From positions 668,010,484 through 668,074,483 of the forward strand of contig OZ010788.1 in assembly GCA_963932465.1 (NCBI GenBank): a stretch of 64,000 bases of DNA, given 5' to 3'. The notes under the pieces were generated by a model, which did no database searches, was not told the origin of the DNA, and saw only the letters and a program-made list of their open reading frames with translations. Source of the stretch: Maratus speciosus. Its lineage: Eukaryota > Arthropoda > Arachnida > Araneae > Salticidae. Position 1 is the first letter of the stretch; each line of letters opens with the position of its first letter. The position numbers and the translations under genes were made by a program. This document shows, one piece after another, positions 10,301 to 22,009 of the stretch.

Positions 10301-10422
10301 ATAGCATCGATGGTTGATTGATTGATTGATTGATTGATTGGGATTTTATGGCGCAAAGTCCCTTTAGGGACATGCTGCGCCAAGACAAAGTCAAAATGTA
10401 AAAAGTTATATAGCGTCGATGG
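10301..10422 (-). mobile_element. Short retroposon with ATTG-repeat tail
   Basis: A 96-bp insert (10314-10409) lies between ATAGCATCGATGG (10301-10313) and ATAGCGTCGATGG (10410-10422), a 13-bp duplication with one difference. On the minus strand it reads GTCTTGGCGCAGCATGTCCC and so on, and ends in a CAAT repeat tail. A simple-repeat 3' tail plus a 12-13 bp duplication is typical of SINE-like retroposition. The body contains a small hairpin (CCCTTTAGGG). Confidence 0.65.
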
Positions 10423-10704
10423 AATTCCGAATTAAAAGGAGAATTCGTCTTCATCCTAAACTCAAGAATCAATTTGCTCGATTAAGCCTTAATCTTCTTA
10501 AATTGAAAATAGCAAAAAATTTTTGACTAATTTCGTTTTCTTGGAATGGTTAGGTTTAATTTATAGAATTCTCTTTTTTGCAAATGGCTTTTCGATTTTA
10601 AAAGGATGTCAAAGAAAAATTAATGTGGATTTTGATCTTATCAAAAGTCATTTTAAATTGAGGAATTAGCTTGTTCGATTATTTTAACCCTACTAAGAAT
10701 GGAG

Positions 10705-10710
<6 letters not shown>

Positions 10711-10740
<30 letters not shown>
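10711..10740. repeat. TA microsatellite
   Basis: About 15 TA units in uninterrupted series within the old array. Confidence 0.9.
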
Positions 10741-10746
<6 letters not shown>

Positions 10747-12943
10747 ATTTTTGGTACACGTTAGGTTAAAATTATTTAATGCAACTTTTTTTCGTATGAA
10801 ATTTTGCTTAAAGAGAGAATATTTAAGTACTATTCGCGCTAAATCAAAATTTGTTTATTTTTGTCATTTAAAAGAGTACAACTTCGTAATTAAAATAATA
10901 AATTTGGCACTGCTGATAACTCTCGAGTTTATGAAAATTGATACTCTTGTTTAGTTCGGCTGAAAACGGAAAATAGTGTCGACCCACTTTTGAATTACAA
11001 ACAAAAATCGCCTGCGTCACTCTTCTGCTAATTTCAGGAATTAGTTTGATCAATTAGGCTTAATTCTCTTAAATTGAGAATGGCGAAATTTTTTAGATTA
11101 ATTTCATTTTTGGTAAGAATTCAAGTTTAATTTGAATTGTTGATGCTGATATCAGTATTCTTATTTCATATGGTGTTTTGTTTAAAAACATAATAATAAG
11201 AAATAATTTTTTCTTAATTTATTTAATTTTGTAAAAAAAGGGTGGGGGCATAGTTAAAACATAAATCGGTGGTATTACTGTATTCACATTCTTTTGCTAA
11301 ATTTAAGAACTTGTTTTTTTTTATCATGCTTAATCCTCATAAATTGAAAAATTAAACATTTTTCTAATAAAATTCGTGTTTTTTAAGAACTGGGTTTAAC
11401 TTATTTAATTTCAAATTATTTTAGTTAAAAAGAATAACTAATGTTCATTGTGTATTAATTTAGTTTGCAATGTGAAATAACATCGAAGGAATTCCGAATT
11501 AAAAACAGAAATTGTTTCGCATTATTCTTTGCTAAATCTAGAAATTAGTTTACGCGATTAGGTGTAATTTTCTAAATCTGAAAATGGCGAGATTACTATG
11601 TTTAATTTCACTTTTATAAGATTTAGTATCTTTGACTTTTCTTAAAAAAGCATTTCGGCTGAAAAAGAATATTAAAGAATAATTAATGTTGATTCAAGAT
11701 TCATTTTGAAGTTATTTAAATTAATTATAAATTCAGGAAGTAGTTTGTTCAATTAGGTTTAACCTTCTTAAATTAAAAGTGACAAACTTTTTATAATTAA
11801 TTTCATTTATGGTAGGTGTTGAGTTTAACTTATTAATATTTTTTGTTGTTGTTGTTTAAAAAGAGGGTATTAATGAATCATATACGTTGATTTTAAATTG
11901 ATTTAATTTTGTAAGTTAAAATAACATTAATATATGTCACTCGTCTCAAGAATTAATTTGCTGGATTAAGCATAATTCTCTCAAATTGAAAATGGCTAAG
12001 ATTTTACTTAGTTTTGAAAAGACATAAATTTAGTTTATTTGTCCTTTTCCTATAGCATTTCGGTTTTAAAGGAATATTAAAAAATACTTAATGCTAATTG
12101 AGAAAGTATTTAAAATCATTCTAAATTTAGGAATTAGTTTCTTCGGTTAGGCTTAACCGGGCAAGATTTAAGTTATCAATTAAAAAATATAAGTTTTTTT
12201 TTGTTATAATCAGAACATCAAAGTGATTATTGAAAATTTAAATAATTGAGTAAATTAAAATAGCGTCTGTCAAATTACAAGTTCAGAAAGGAAATTATAT
12301 TACTTCACTGTTGAACTTAGGAATTAGTTTGTGTGATTAGACTTAACTATTCAAATTGAATTTTTTTATTTTTAACTTAATATTTGTTTGTACTTCTTAA
12401 ATGTGTTTCGAATATGAAAATTGTCATAACCTAAATTGCTGATTATTCAATTTAGGAATTAATTACCTTGCTTAGATTTAGTCTTATTAAATGAAAAATT
12501 TATGATAAACTTTTCTAAGTGTTAAGTGTTTATTTCATTTTTCATGTAAAAACAAAAATTAAAATAATTTGTCTTCTTTTAAGCAAAGTTATAAAAGAAA
12601 TCTATAATTATTTATATTCAATGATATTGATTGAATTTGGGATATTTTTTTAAAGGCTACACTATATTTATTGTAAAATTCATAAGCCAAGTTTTCTTTT
12701 AACCTGAAAAAAGGGTGAACATTTTATGATTAAAATATTTTATAATAGTAAGAGGTTTTCTGACGAGTTTGTGCTTACTCAGTATTGTTTCTTTATGATA
12801 TTATAAAAGACGTGTTTTCATAAAATACAAATTGTTTGCCATATAGTATGAACTGAGAGCAGTAAGATGCTTAATTGTATTTTTGGTAAAAGTTAAATTT
12901 TGGTCAAGACATTTCATTTATAAAATTTCCTATTTGCGACCCT

Positions 12944-13154
12944 TTAACCCCTTGAGCGGAACCGGTATATATTATATACCACCTACAATTAATGAAGTTT
13001 TACACCAGAAAATTTTTATTAAATTTTACTTTTCTAACTTTGGTGGGAAAAAGCCGTATAATTGCTTTTAATTATTTGGAAATAGAATTTTTCAAAGATT
13101 CCGGTGGGAATTCAGGATTTCACAAACGCAATTGCTTGCCCCTCAAGGGGTTAA
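12944..13154. mobile_element. TTAA-bounded MITE, 211 bp
   Basis: TTAACCCCTTGAGCGGAACC to GCCCCTCAAGGGGTTAA. A reversed relative lies at 52494-52704, sharing CTTCATTAATTGTAGG and the paired CTCAAGGGGTTAA end. Confidence 0.85.
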
Positions 13155-13726
13155 AATGATAAATTTCTTTCGGGATTTTTCAAAATCGACTCTATTAATT
13201 GAAAGGAATAAAGTTGCAAGACAAACGTTTTACACTATTATGTTAAACAAAGATGGAAGTTTGATTATGATTATTATTTTTGATAAATTTTTCTAGATTG
13301 GAAAATCTGTTTATTCAAAATATCGATCACTTTCCATTTTTTATTCTTCGTTTTATTTGTAATTAAATAAACAGAATAATACTATTCTGAAATATTGATA
13401 TATAGTGTTAGCATTGGGAATAAGAATTCATGTAATTAAATTCAGATTTAGTGGTATATATTTGGAATTAAAAAAATCCACAACTTGCTAACACTAGATA
13501 AGAACTAGATTTTGAACTGATTTTAAAGTTATCTAATTTCGAATTTCTTTCTTTTTCAATTTCTATCTTTGGAAAAAGATACTGATTAATCGATTGCAGT
13601 TTTGCATTATAAATTAGCTTAATCGATTAAGTTGTTTTCTTTTAAATTGAAAATTACCAAATTTTTATAAAAAGTTTAATTTTTTATAAAGAAAGACAAA
13701 TGCTAAGATTTTTGGGTAATAGCATT
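13155..13726. other. Unassigned AT-rich stretch
   Basis: No repeat end or open frame that I can support. Confidence 0.4.
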
Positions 13727-14263
13727 TTAATCCTTTATGTACTGAATTATGAATTCAGGAAAATTTTATCTTCTAAAGAATTTGTCGTGAATTTCCGAAA
13801 CTACATTAGAAGATTTACATAATCATTTAATAAATTTAGAAGGATTTTAGAAGGATTGAAGGATTTAGAAGGATTCATTAAGTTTGAATTTATATGGATT
13901 TTGTGCAATATTTATACCCCACTCAAATGGTTTAGTTTAAATATTTTTCATAGTATATTGTACAATTAGAAAATGTACAAATATAATGCTCTTACAATAG
14001 AAATATAGAAATATTTCCGAAATGAAAAATTCCCCCCCCCCCCCCCCAATGCCAAGAAAGCTGAAAAGATGCAAAGGTAAAAGAAATCATCCTATAAAAA
14101 AATATTTTTGTTTTGTGTAACCCATAATGCTTTTGGAACAATATAAAGTAATGCATCTATAACTCATTCTAAACTGTATTACTACTAATCGATGTATTAA
14201 AGGAATTTTATAACAAGTCATTTTAATGGTACTTATAAGTACTGTCAGTAGATAAAGGGTTAA
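13727..14263. mobile_element. Decayed TTAA-type element, 537 bp
   Basis: The right end TACTGTCAGTAGATAAAGGGTTAA-like terminus (14240-14263) and the left end TTAATCCTTTATGTACTGAA match the ends of 6599-7680. A run of 16 C (14032-14047) lies inside. No transposase similarity was seen; a 68-codon minus-strand frame near the right end is not recognisable. Confidence 0.6.
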
Positions 14264-14399
14264 AATTGCAATTTTCGCTTTATTTAAACGCATATTTTTC
14301 TGATTAAATAAGATAAAGATTTCAATTTCAATTTAAATTTATAACAAGAAGAAAAAAAATCATGCTTACAGCATAGATTATGAAACCCTTTCCAACATA

Positions 14400-15540
14400 T
14401 TCAGAATACTCTAAAGAAACTTCATAGTCCACTAAGGTGAAAGTTGATGTCTCAGTGAACAATTTGAAAAACGCACAACGCTTATGAAATCACGATTTCT
14501 GCTATTACCATGAATAGTCCAGAAAATATACGTTTTTTTGTGTAACCCTGTATATGATCTTGTGATGCCAATCACATATAATTGCCTTAGATTCCGTAGG
14601 AAACATTAATTATTAAACTACATAGCTATTTTAATCAGACACTCTTTTTCTTCTGAAAAAGAATCCATTTTCTACCATTAAACATTCTTTCTTTTTGTAT
14701 TTTCTGTTTAAATCTTAATAAAAAGCAGAACAATATCTTGCAAATTATTCAGCAACCGTTACATATTTTGTAAATAAAAGCATTTTATTTTCCTATGCTA
14801 TATTAATCTTTAGATTACTTTAAGTTATAACAATAATTTTGTAGCTCCATAAATAACGCATTTCAAGGAATCTGTTAACATTATCTCGCGCCGTGTAAAT
14901 CAACTGGTACCATTTCTTTGTGTAATTCAAAATTACGTTATGCATTTATAGTATGCTAAAAGTTAGTTCATTTAAACGCATAGCACAATTGAAAATTTCC
15001 ATTCAGCAATTTCCGCCAATAAACGGATGTGGTTAATAACTTGTGTGCGTCCCTGTATACGATCTATATAATTTATTCACACCAAGTAATATTTAAAAAA
15101 TAGTGAAATTTTAAAACACGTACCACAACTGAAAACACACTTCCAGCAATTGCTGTTCGTAGGCTTCAATAGTTCAATGATTGCTGATTTTCTTCTATAC
15201 CCAAATTCTTTTGTGTATCCCTGTAATGAACGATGAGTTCTATGCACACCCTATTCTATAGTAAGAACCCCGTAGTATACCTCAGTGATGTATATCAATT
15301 TCAATAGGTTTAAAATAAATACTGTAATATCATTAAAATACATGACAAACGATTTTTCTCCATAGACCGCAATGTAATTGAATTCTTTTGAGTGGCCTTG
15401 TAAACGAACTGAAAATGCTACATACTTCATTTTCAATACCAAACCGCAATAACATATATAATTTTCTGGAAATCGAACTATATTTATGCGAGTTAGAGCA
15501 CGGACAGACTGACAGGCAGACAACTATGTTGGAAAGTGTT
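14400..15540 (-). repeat. Decayed tandem repeat, about 168-176 bp period
   Basis: The motif TTTTGTGTAYCCCTGTA with variants recurs at about 14538, 15042, 15212 and 15388; the first gap is three periods of 168. CATTAAAATACATGACAAACG and CATATCAATTTCAATA within units are reverse complements of the 5723-6130 monomer. The overlapping 90-codon minus-strand frames here are chance frames in repeat sequence. Confidence 0.6.
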
Positions 15541-15605
15541 AAAAACTGTTGGTAAAAAAAATGTAGCAGTTGGCAGCTGTAACGATGAAGTTTTCTGTTG
15601 ATCAA

Positions 15606-17016
15606 ATCCTTATTTATTTATTTATTTATTTATTTTTTTGTAGACATTAACAACCATAACTGAAATTAATCTTATTATTGATTGAAAAGTTATTTTAGTT
15701 AATTGAATTTATTGTTCTCAACTGATATCAACTGATAACATTAAAATTTTAATGTTTAATTTCCAATTTAATAAAAATTGGGTTTTTAGTCTAAAATTTA
15801 AATTGATTGAATTTTATATTTTTCTAAATGACATTTGGTATATATATAAATAAATAAAAAATAAATTAATATCATTAGAAATTACTAACTGAAGAGTTTA
15901 TTTAAGTCAAAAAAAAAATATTACTAAGCCAATTACGATTATTGAATTTTTAAATTCATAACTGTATTAGTTCTTCATATTTCTTTTTTTCCAGTCAGAT
16001 ATTTTAATTACTTTATCAATTACAACGTTTCCTACGGTATCCTTAAATGAAATATTTAATTATGTATATTTCTTTTTCTAGAGCTTAATTTACAAGTTTT
16101 AATTTCATATTTTGATATAATTCTATTTATTTAAATACTAATTTATGTTTTTTAGTTTATTTTAACTCTAGTTTCAACTTGAAAATTATTTAGAGCTTAA
16201 AAATATAATCTTATATACACTTTCAGCAAAAGAAAAATATTTCAATTTCTGAACGAATGTATAAACGATACACAACAATAATTCTATTAAGTTTCTGTAA
16301 ACACTGCACAATTTTGTAAACAACACAACAATTTATATTTTAGATTAAAATTTTTAAATCGATTTTGCGATAACAAAATATTTTCCTGCACAGTTTATTT
16401 CCTAACAGATTACAAGAAATTCAGTAACGCATATAAATAAAAAATATAATCTAAAATAAACAACGCTGCTATATAATTATCCCCTTTATTTTATTTCGTC
16501 ATTAATAAAAAAAAATGAAATATTCTTTTTCATTTAACAGCTTGAGAATTTATTATAAAAAAATGTATAAAAAATATAAAGTATAAAATATAAAGTAAAA
16601 AATAATACTAAGGACAGGGGACGCGGATTGCTGAGAAATGTGTATGTATAAATACATTAAAATATATACTAAAATAATACTAATTGAAATGAATATGTAA
16701 ATATGTCAAAAAATGTCTTTGAAAATTCAACGAAATCCCGACCTACCCTCCCAACCACACCCAAAAATATAATTCCAGACACCACTAAGCAGGACTGAGA
16801 TAGGAATATTAAAAAAGTTTATGGATTTTTAATGCGCCGATTCTTTTGGATAGGAAAAAGTGCGTGTTGCCATTTGAAAATTCCGATTTGTTTCACTTTA
16901 ACCGTGATTGTGCATGCTCCATTGTTCTTCTTTCTTGTTTACTATAATCTGAAGAGCATACATTCAAACTATCTCTCACTATTCTTTTCTTTCTTTCTAT
17001 TTTCCTTCCCCTTTTT
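15606..17016. other. AT-rich stretch without recognised features
   Basis: About 1.4 kb of strongly AT-rich DNA with a short TTTA microsatellite near 15611-15635. A 66-codon frame at 16832-17032 is pyrimidine-driven and runs into the next repeat, so it is not a gene. Confidence 0.5.
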
Positions 17017-18385
17017 AGGGTTCCGCACTTAAAAAGTAAAAACGGAACCATTATAAGATCACTCCTGTGTCTTTCTGTCTGAGTGTCACAGCCATTTTAC
17101 TCGTAAACTATGGAACGTGAAAAGTCCAAATTGACTGAAGTAATAAAGGCTATTATTCTACATATTTATTTTGTTAACCATTCAGAAATATATTTAGAAA
17201 AATGTAGAGTGGCTAATTAAGTTACTTATAAAAAGTATTTTCCTTGTATATAGTGTGGGCTATCGTGGGACAGCATTCGTAACTCTGAATTTAAAAATAC
17301 ACTTTTTTTTTAATTTTAGGTATTATATTTTCAGAAATATCGTCGAAAATGTAATGCAAAAACATGCCCCCCCCCCCCCCCAAACTCTCTATTTCCGAAT
17401 CTACTGAAACTACAATTATGAAGAAAAAAGGGGGGGAGTACAAGTTAATTTAAACATTGCAAGGAAAACTATAGAGATTACTCTATGTCAGATAGTTTTA
17501 AGAAAATCGCATTTTTCCTTTACACACAAATTTCAATTTGTGGGTGTTCAGCGAAGGAGTATAGCCGCAGAAGTATAAAAGGATTGTTGAAAAGGATTTT
17601 CGAAAACAATCGTCGGTAATTAGCCGAGATATTAACCCTTACAGATACGGATGGTTTGGACATACATAAAGATTCGGGCGGCGTACTTTATGCGACATCG
17701 ACTTTTAAAGTCTAGATAACAACTTTCAATGAGATATTTGTGTAACGCAATGCCCAGTAGTAGTATAAAAGCAATAAACGTCAAACTGTTAAAAACAGTC
17801 TAATTTAACTAGAATTAATCACATGACTACTAAGGGATTCGCGACTAGTTTGAATTGAGTGGCTCTCTCAATACTCCACCCGTGTCTTTAAAGGTTAATT
17901 AAAACCTACTGGAAAAACGTGGCAAGCAACACGACATTGCAAATTTCTGCGACCTCCTTTCGAAGCGCGCTTAGCATAATGCCAATTTCAAACTTTGAAC
18001 AAGAATTTTGTTTTAGGTACACTGTTAAAAGAACTACTATTCTGAAATTGGGTTTACGAAATGCCAAATGAAGTTCTCATATGCACTACTTTTATTGTGA
18101 GCACCGAATTAAATTCATCATAAACAGATTAGGATAAGATTAAAAAGTTATACAGAATGGCAATATTTCATACTATTTAGGCTTCACATCTCTCTGAACT
18201 TTCATGGTATACCCATTTATACTTTTCTAGTATATGCAGCTATACTCAACCCTACGTTGTACCGTTTTTTACGAAGTCATATTATTCTGTTAGAAACGAT
18301 TTTTATTTTTGTAAAAATACAAATACTAATTAATATATTTATTGTATTTAAGGCTCTAAGCGCGACCAATACTTGCACTTGACCG
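17017..18385 (+). mobile_element. GGGTTCCG hairpin-ended element, copy 1
   Basis: It starts AGGGTTCCGCACTTAAAAAG and continues to an 8-pair hairpin (GGTTCCG..CGGAACC). It ends near AAGGCTCTAAGCGCGACCAA-type sequence (about 18350-18385). It aligns with copy 3 (47460-48438) over TAGGTATTATATTTTCAGA, GCAGAAGTATAAAAGGATTG and AGCCGAGATATTAACCCTTA. About 17757-18320 is absent from copy 3 and is probably a separate insertion. It contains a run of 15 C (17367-17381). Superfamily not assigned. Confidence 0.65.
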
Positions 18386-19020
18386 TTTATTTATTTATTT
18401 ATTTTTTATTGTTAAACGGAGCGGCCGCTAGCGATTCATATATTAGCAAATTTCTTTTATGACCACCTATATATACTAAATAAACACTGAACAGCGTGCA
18501 TTCAATTTAGTTTTAAAATATTATTTTGATCAGAATATTAAAATCTTTAATACAGTATATAAAGTAAACTTGATTTAAAAAAAAAATGTAATTATCATAA
18601 GTGCATATAGAAGAAGAAAGCATATCTTTGTGAAACTTTGATAAGTTCTGCAGATTCGAGAAAAACTATTTGATTAAATTAATGTAAAATTGAAATACTT
18701 TTGTAAATAAGCTTTACGGATAAAAAAAAATGAAATCAAAAACATTTATAAAATTTCATAGTTTTTTAAAGTAAGGGAAGCTAGTAAAAAACGATATCAA
18801 GTAAAGTAGTACTTTTACAAGCATTTTTCATAACAGGGTACACATGTTTTTATTTAGTAGTATGAGGCAAGATAAATAAAAACTAGATTTAATTTTTATC
18901 ATAACATTTTGATGCAAGTGTATTCTCTATTCTGCATGTGTATCTTTCTATATTCTACCTTTTACGTTCAGTAGTAGTTTTCTTTTTATGTGATAAGTTA
19001 ATTTAAGAAAGTGTTTTTAA
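18386..19020. other. Unassigned AT-rich stretch
   Basis: A short TTTA repeat (about 18386-18402), then AT-rich sequence without recognisable ends or frames. Confidence 0.4.
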
Positions 19021-19187
19021 TATACACACTAAAATATAAATGCGTAAATTTACACATTAAAACATGTAATACTGATTATACAAAAACGATTTGTCTATAT
19101 CTGTAAAAAGACGTGTAAATTGCCAAATACACACTCTGGTGTGTCATTTTCAAAATACACATTTTCCTGCGTAGAGGATTAAGCGGC

Positions 19188-19395
19188 TTAACCCCTATCC
19201 TGGCTCCCGTGATATTCACGGGCTGTGAATTTTATTCAGATTTTTTGATTTCCACCAGTTTTATAATCTAGTCTAATTGGTTTTATTATGGTATCATTTT
19301 ACCTGTCATTAAATAACATGAATACTTCTTTTTCAAAAAAGTGGTGGCAATTTGAATTTTTAAACCGTAATTTAATGCGACCGTTAAGGAGTTAA
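19188..19395. mobile_element. TTAA-bounded MITE, 208 bp
   Basis: TTAACCCCTATCCTGGCTCC to GACCGTTAAGGAGTTAA. It shares CGTGATATTCACGGGCTGTG and AAAAAAGTGGTGSCAAT with 21256-21482. The right TTAA is shared with the next MITE. Confidence 0.85.
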
Positions 19396-19606
19396 CCCGT
19401 TTCGGACCATGGGTGCACATACGCACCCTCAAGAAGAGCATACAGAATTTGTTTTAGCCACCAGTAAAAAAAGTAATATTTAGTTTCTTTAATTAGAGCA
19501 TTTTCGTGATTGTAACTTTTTTTTCTTTTGAAAGGTAACTTAAAAAAAAAAAAGTGGTGCCAACCGAATAAAATTTGTGTAAAAACCGCCGGTCCCGAAG
19601 TGGTAA
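19392..19606. mobile_element. Second TTAA-type MITE, back to back with the first
   Basis: TTAACCCGTTTCGGACCATG at the left; the right end CCGGTCCCGAAGTGGTAAA is a decayed inverted match. Its left TTAA is the right TTAA of 19188-19395, so one element inserted at the edge of the other. Confidence 0.7.
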
Positions 19607-19641
19607 ACCGAGATTTTCTCGGGAATGTATTTTTTCATCTA

Positions 19642-20010
19642 ATTAACCCTCCTTGATTATTCCCACCAGTGTTGCCAGAGGTCTACTTTTTTTTAATTCA
19701 GATTTCTTGATTGGCACCACTTTTTTGAGACGGTAAAATAAACTTTGTTTTTGCCTTAATTAATATGTAATTAAATAAGGCACATTTTACCATTTCAAAA
19801 AAGTGGTGCCAATCAAGAATATGAATTTAAAAAAAGTAGCCCATCTGGCAACACTGATTCCCACAAGTTATTTTTTTATTGTAAATTTTGGCTTCTTTAA
19901 TCGGAGCATTTTTCTTTTTAAATTATTCAATTTTTTTTGAAAAACCGGTGACAAAAGAATAAATATTCTTAAATGACGCTTTTCGCGAAGCTATTTTGAT
20001 AAAACATTTA
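19642..20010. mobile_element. TTAA-type MITE split by a hAT MITE
   Basis: TTAACCCTCCTTGATTATTC begins at 19642 and is interrupted at 19667 by a hAT MITE. Sequence resumes at 19857 with TTCTTTAATCGGAGCATTTT, similar to the interior of 19392-19606. The right terminus is not clear. Confidence 0.45.
19659..19864. mobile_element. hAT MITE, 190 bp, with perfect 8-bp target duplication
   Basis: CAGTGTTGCCAGAGGTCTAC (19667) and the inverted GGGTAG-less CCATCTGGCAACACTG (to 19856) are flanked by ATTCCCAC at 19659-19666 and 19857-19864. The two arms pair over about 80 bp, including GATTGGCACCACTTTTTTGA. The outer 13 bp equal those of the 2920-4239 hAT element, so the same transposase may have moved both. 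Confidence 0.95.
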
Positions 20011-20058
20011 TGCAGCAATGTGTAAAAAACAATCTCCGATAACTCAAAAACAGACCGT

Positions 20059-20271
20059 TTAACACTTTGATCTCTGATGGTTGAATTTTCTACCATTTAA
20101 TTTTAATTCCGAAATGTCACAATGACACCAATTCGATCAAATTTACTTGAAAAAAGTTTAATAAATTTTTTCTTGTATATCGTAAACCGAATTTTTCCTT
20201 TGCAAGATACTGGTGCCAATGTGATATTTGGAATTTTGGAGAAATTTACCCACCAGAGCTCAAAGAGTTAA
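20059..20271. mobile_element. TTAA-bounded MITE, 213 bp
   Basis: TTAACACTTTGATCTCTGAT to CCAGAGCTCAAAGAGTTAA, with inner TGACACCAATTCGATC and GATACTGGTGCCAATG motifs. The outermost CCC of the family has changed to CAC. Confidence 0.75.
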
Positions 20272-20303
20272 CGTGTAAATTAAATTGCACATGATCACAC
20301 ATA

Positions 20304-20467
20304 TTGGGTCGATCGGAAAGTCGTATCGTGTTGGGAAAATCAATTCCGACCGGAAAATTCTGCCCGGTAATTATTAGACATTAGATATCGATGTCTAGTA
20401 ATTAAATGACAGAATTTTCTGCTACGAATTGATTTCCCCAACACAACACGATTTTCCGACCGACCAA
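20304..20467. mobile_element. Mariner-type MITE, 164 bp
   Basis: TTGGGTCGATCGGAAAGTCG and the inverted TTTTCCGACCGACCAA bound two arms that pair nearly throughout (TATCGTGTTGGGAAAATCAA with its partner). TA lies on both sides. The end resembles that of mariner elements (TTGGGTYG..AAAGT), from recalled knowledge. A 78-codon minus-strand frame overlaps it and is not a gene. Confidence 0.75.
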
Positions 20468-20986
20468 ATATATCTGTGTAATATACAAAAAAGATGGATT
20501 TTGTGTACATAGTACATAACCTTGTAGTTTGTGATGTAAATTTTGAACTAAATAATTTTGCATGAAGAACAAACACATGTGCTTGTTTCCTGTCCAGCAG
20601 GTATGTTTTTAGACCACAAAATAGTGTAACCTTAATTTACAAAAAACAGGATCGTCTGAAATTATATTTACTGCATGTCATTCTCTGTTAAATTTGTTTT
20701 GAAGCCCGAAAACAGTATAGTCTTAACCCTTTAGTGCGCAGCTTTGCATATATGCAAATAACAGTGTTTTGAATTTAGTAGATTTTTTTTTTAATCGTAA
20801 ATACCCAATTCACACCAGAAAATTAAAATAGCATTAAAGCAAGACATTTCGTACAAAGCGAAATTAACCATAGAAACTTTCTGGTGTAAAGTCAGATTCT
20901 CTGAACTGATTAATTTCTAGAGCGTATTCTATATCATGGAAATTAAAGGGTTAAAGGTTAAGTTTAATAAAATAAAAATTATATAA

Positions 20987-21244
20987 AATAAGGTATTTGG
21001 TTTGGTTTGTGTTTATGACGGCAATTATCAACACGAGGGATATGGACCCTAAGGGGGGAGGGGAGTGCCCTTCGTGGGGGTCTTTCTAAGGGAACTTAAC
21101 CCGTATTAACGCTTGGAAATCCAAGGTTCAAAGAAAACTCCGAACGATTAGGCCGACGGGCGCGATTGGATTCGAACCCAGCACCTCCCGTCTACCAGCT
21201 TCGAGAGCAGAACCTCTCGGCCACCGGTGGAATAAGGTATTTGG
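20987..21244 (-). mobile_element. tRNA-derived SINE, minus strand, 14-bp target duplication
   Basis: The SINE (21001-21230) is flanked by AATAAGGTATTTGG at 20987-21000 and 21231-21244. On the minus strand it starts with a tRNA-like head (GTGGCCGAGAGGTTCTGCTC, B box GGGTTCGAATCC), like a tRNA with a long variable arm. The tRNA-unrelated tail includes GGGTCCATATCCCTCGTGT. A second copy is at 44005-44242. Confidence 0.95.
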
Positions 21245-21255
21245 AGACATACTTA

Positions 21256-21482
21256 TTAACTCCTTAATTCTCGCTCCCGTCATATTCACAGGCTGTGTCT
21301 TTTTTTCAGATTATTCATATTTGTTTGATTCCCACCACTTTTGCAGAATAGTGTAATAGGCTTTATTGTGGTATCCTTTTACCTGTCACTAAGCAAGGTG
21401 AGCATTTCTTTTTCAAAAAAGTGGTGCCAATAAGCAATTTGAATTTTTTAACCGTAATTTAATGCGAGCGTTAAGGGGTTAA
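21256..21482. mobile_element. TTAA-bounded MITE, 227 bp
   Basis: TTAACTCCTTAATTCTCGCT to GAGCGTTAAGGGGTTAA, inserted in the 511-bp-type MITE 12 bases beyond the SINE target duplication. Close relative of 19188-19395. Confidence 0.85.
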
Positions 21483-21727
21483 AATAGTTACTAAATTGCA
21501 ATATTTTAGCGTAAAACAGCCACACGACAGTAGTTTTTACTTGTATTGCAAATGTGAAACAGAAGAAAATATTTCGTATTATATGAAAAATGTATCTCTG
21601 TTTTTTTTCGCCATTTTTCCTGTGTAATAAACAATTCAGAGAATCATATATAATTTTTTCGAAACAAAATAAAAAATAGCACATTTAAGGAGTAATTTAT
21701 GTATAGAATCAGCATAATCTGAATAAA

Positions 21728-21805
21728 TACACTGTTAAATAAAAAGTTGTAAAATACAGAAATCGTGACGCTGGTATTATTTCTGTATTTTGACAGAATT
21801 TTTTC
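21728..21805. mobile_element. Partial palindromic MITE
   Basis: TACACTGTTAAATAAAAAGT followed by an inverted pair AAAATACAGAAAT / ATTTCTGTATTTT. The left end resembles the TA-CACTG MITEs at 24501 and 63412; a matching right end is missing. Confidence 0.45.
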
Positions 21806-22009
21806 CCTATCAGTTTCAGTCGCAAGTTTTGAAAGATACATCTACATCAAGAGGAGAAACTCAATCTTTAATTCAATCTATAGTAAATAAACAATACTTA
21901 CCGAAATGAGAATTGAAATGACGACCTGCGACTTTCTAAGACATTAACTTGACGATTCAGGCACCATTACACAAGCCAAGATTTCAAGAATCGCTATTTA
22001 TTGTGTTTA

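Larger units (their letters stand above)
8835..12560 (+). repeat. Decayed tandem array, about 180-200 bp monomer
   Basis: The core GGAATTAGTTTGCTCAATTAG, then GGCTTAATYCTCTTAAATTG and AAATGGCGAAATTTTT, recurs with decay near 8993, 9171, 9482, 9871, 10467, 10660, 11037, 11305, 11532, 11735, 11942, 12127, 12312 and 12450. After removing the identified insertions, spacing is mostly 140-230 bp. A longer composite unit (AACTCTTAAGATTATG then AAAATAGCGTTGATGGAATTC) recurs at about 8860, 9355, 10240 and 10910. No coding frame is kept across units, so this is an ancient satellite-like array. Part of the interior (12560-12943) is AT-rich with no visible core. Confidence 0.7.
20723..21695 (-). mobile_element. 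511-bp-type MITE, inverted copy with two nested insertions
   Basis: It starts TTAACCCTTTAGTGCGCAGC and corresponds in reverse to the copies at 25475-25985 and 28714-29246. It is split by a SINE (21001-21230) and a TTAA MITE (21256-21482). Its far end is decayed (TTTAAGGAGTAA at about 21685-21695). The 78-codon minus-strand frame at 21448-21684 is also present, in changed form, in the other copies but has no recognisable domain. Confidence 0.8.

Noticed and set aside
15251..15605. Two overlapping 90-codon minus-strand frames.
   Set aside because: They lie in the decayed 168-176 bp tandem repeat and are in different frames over the same bases.
16832..17032. 66-codon plus frame with a hydrophobic stretch.
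   Set aside because: Driven by a T/C-rich tract and ends inside the GGGTTCCG element.
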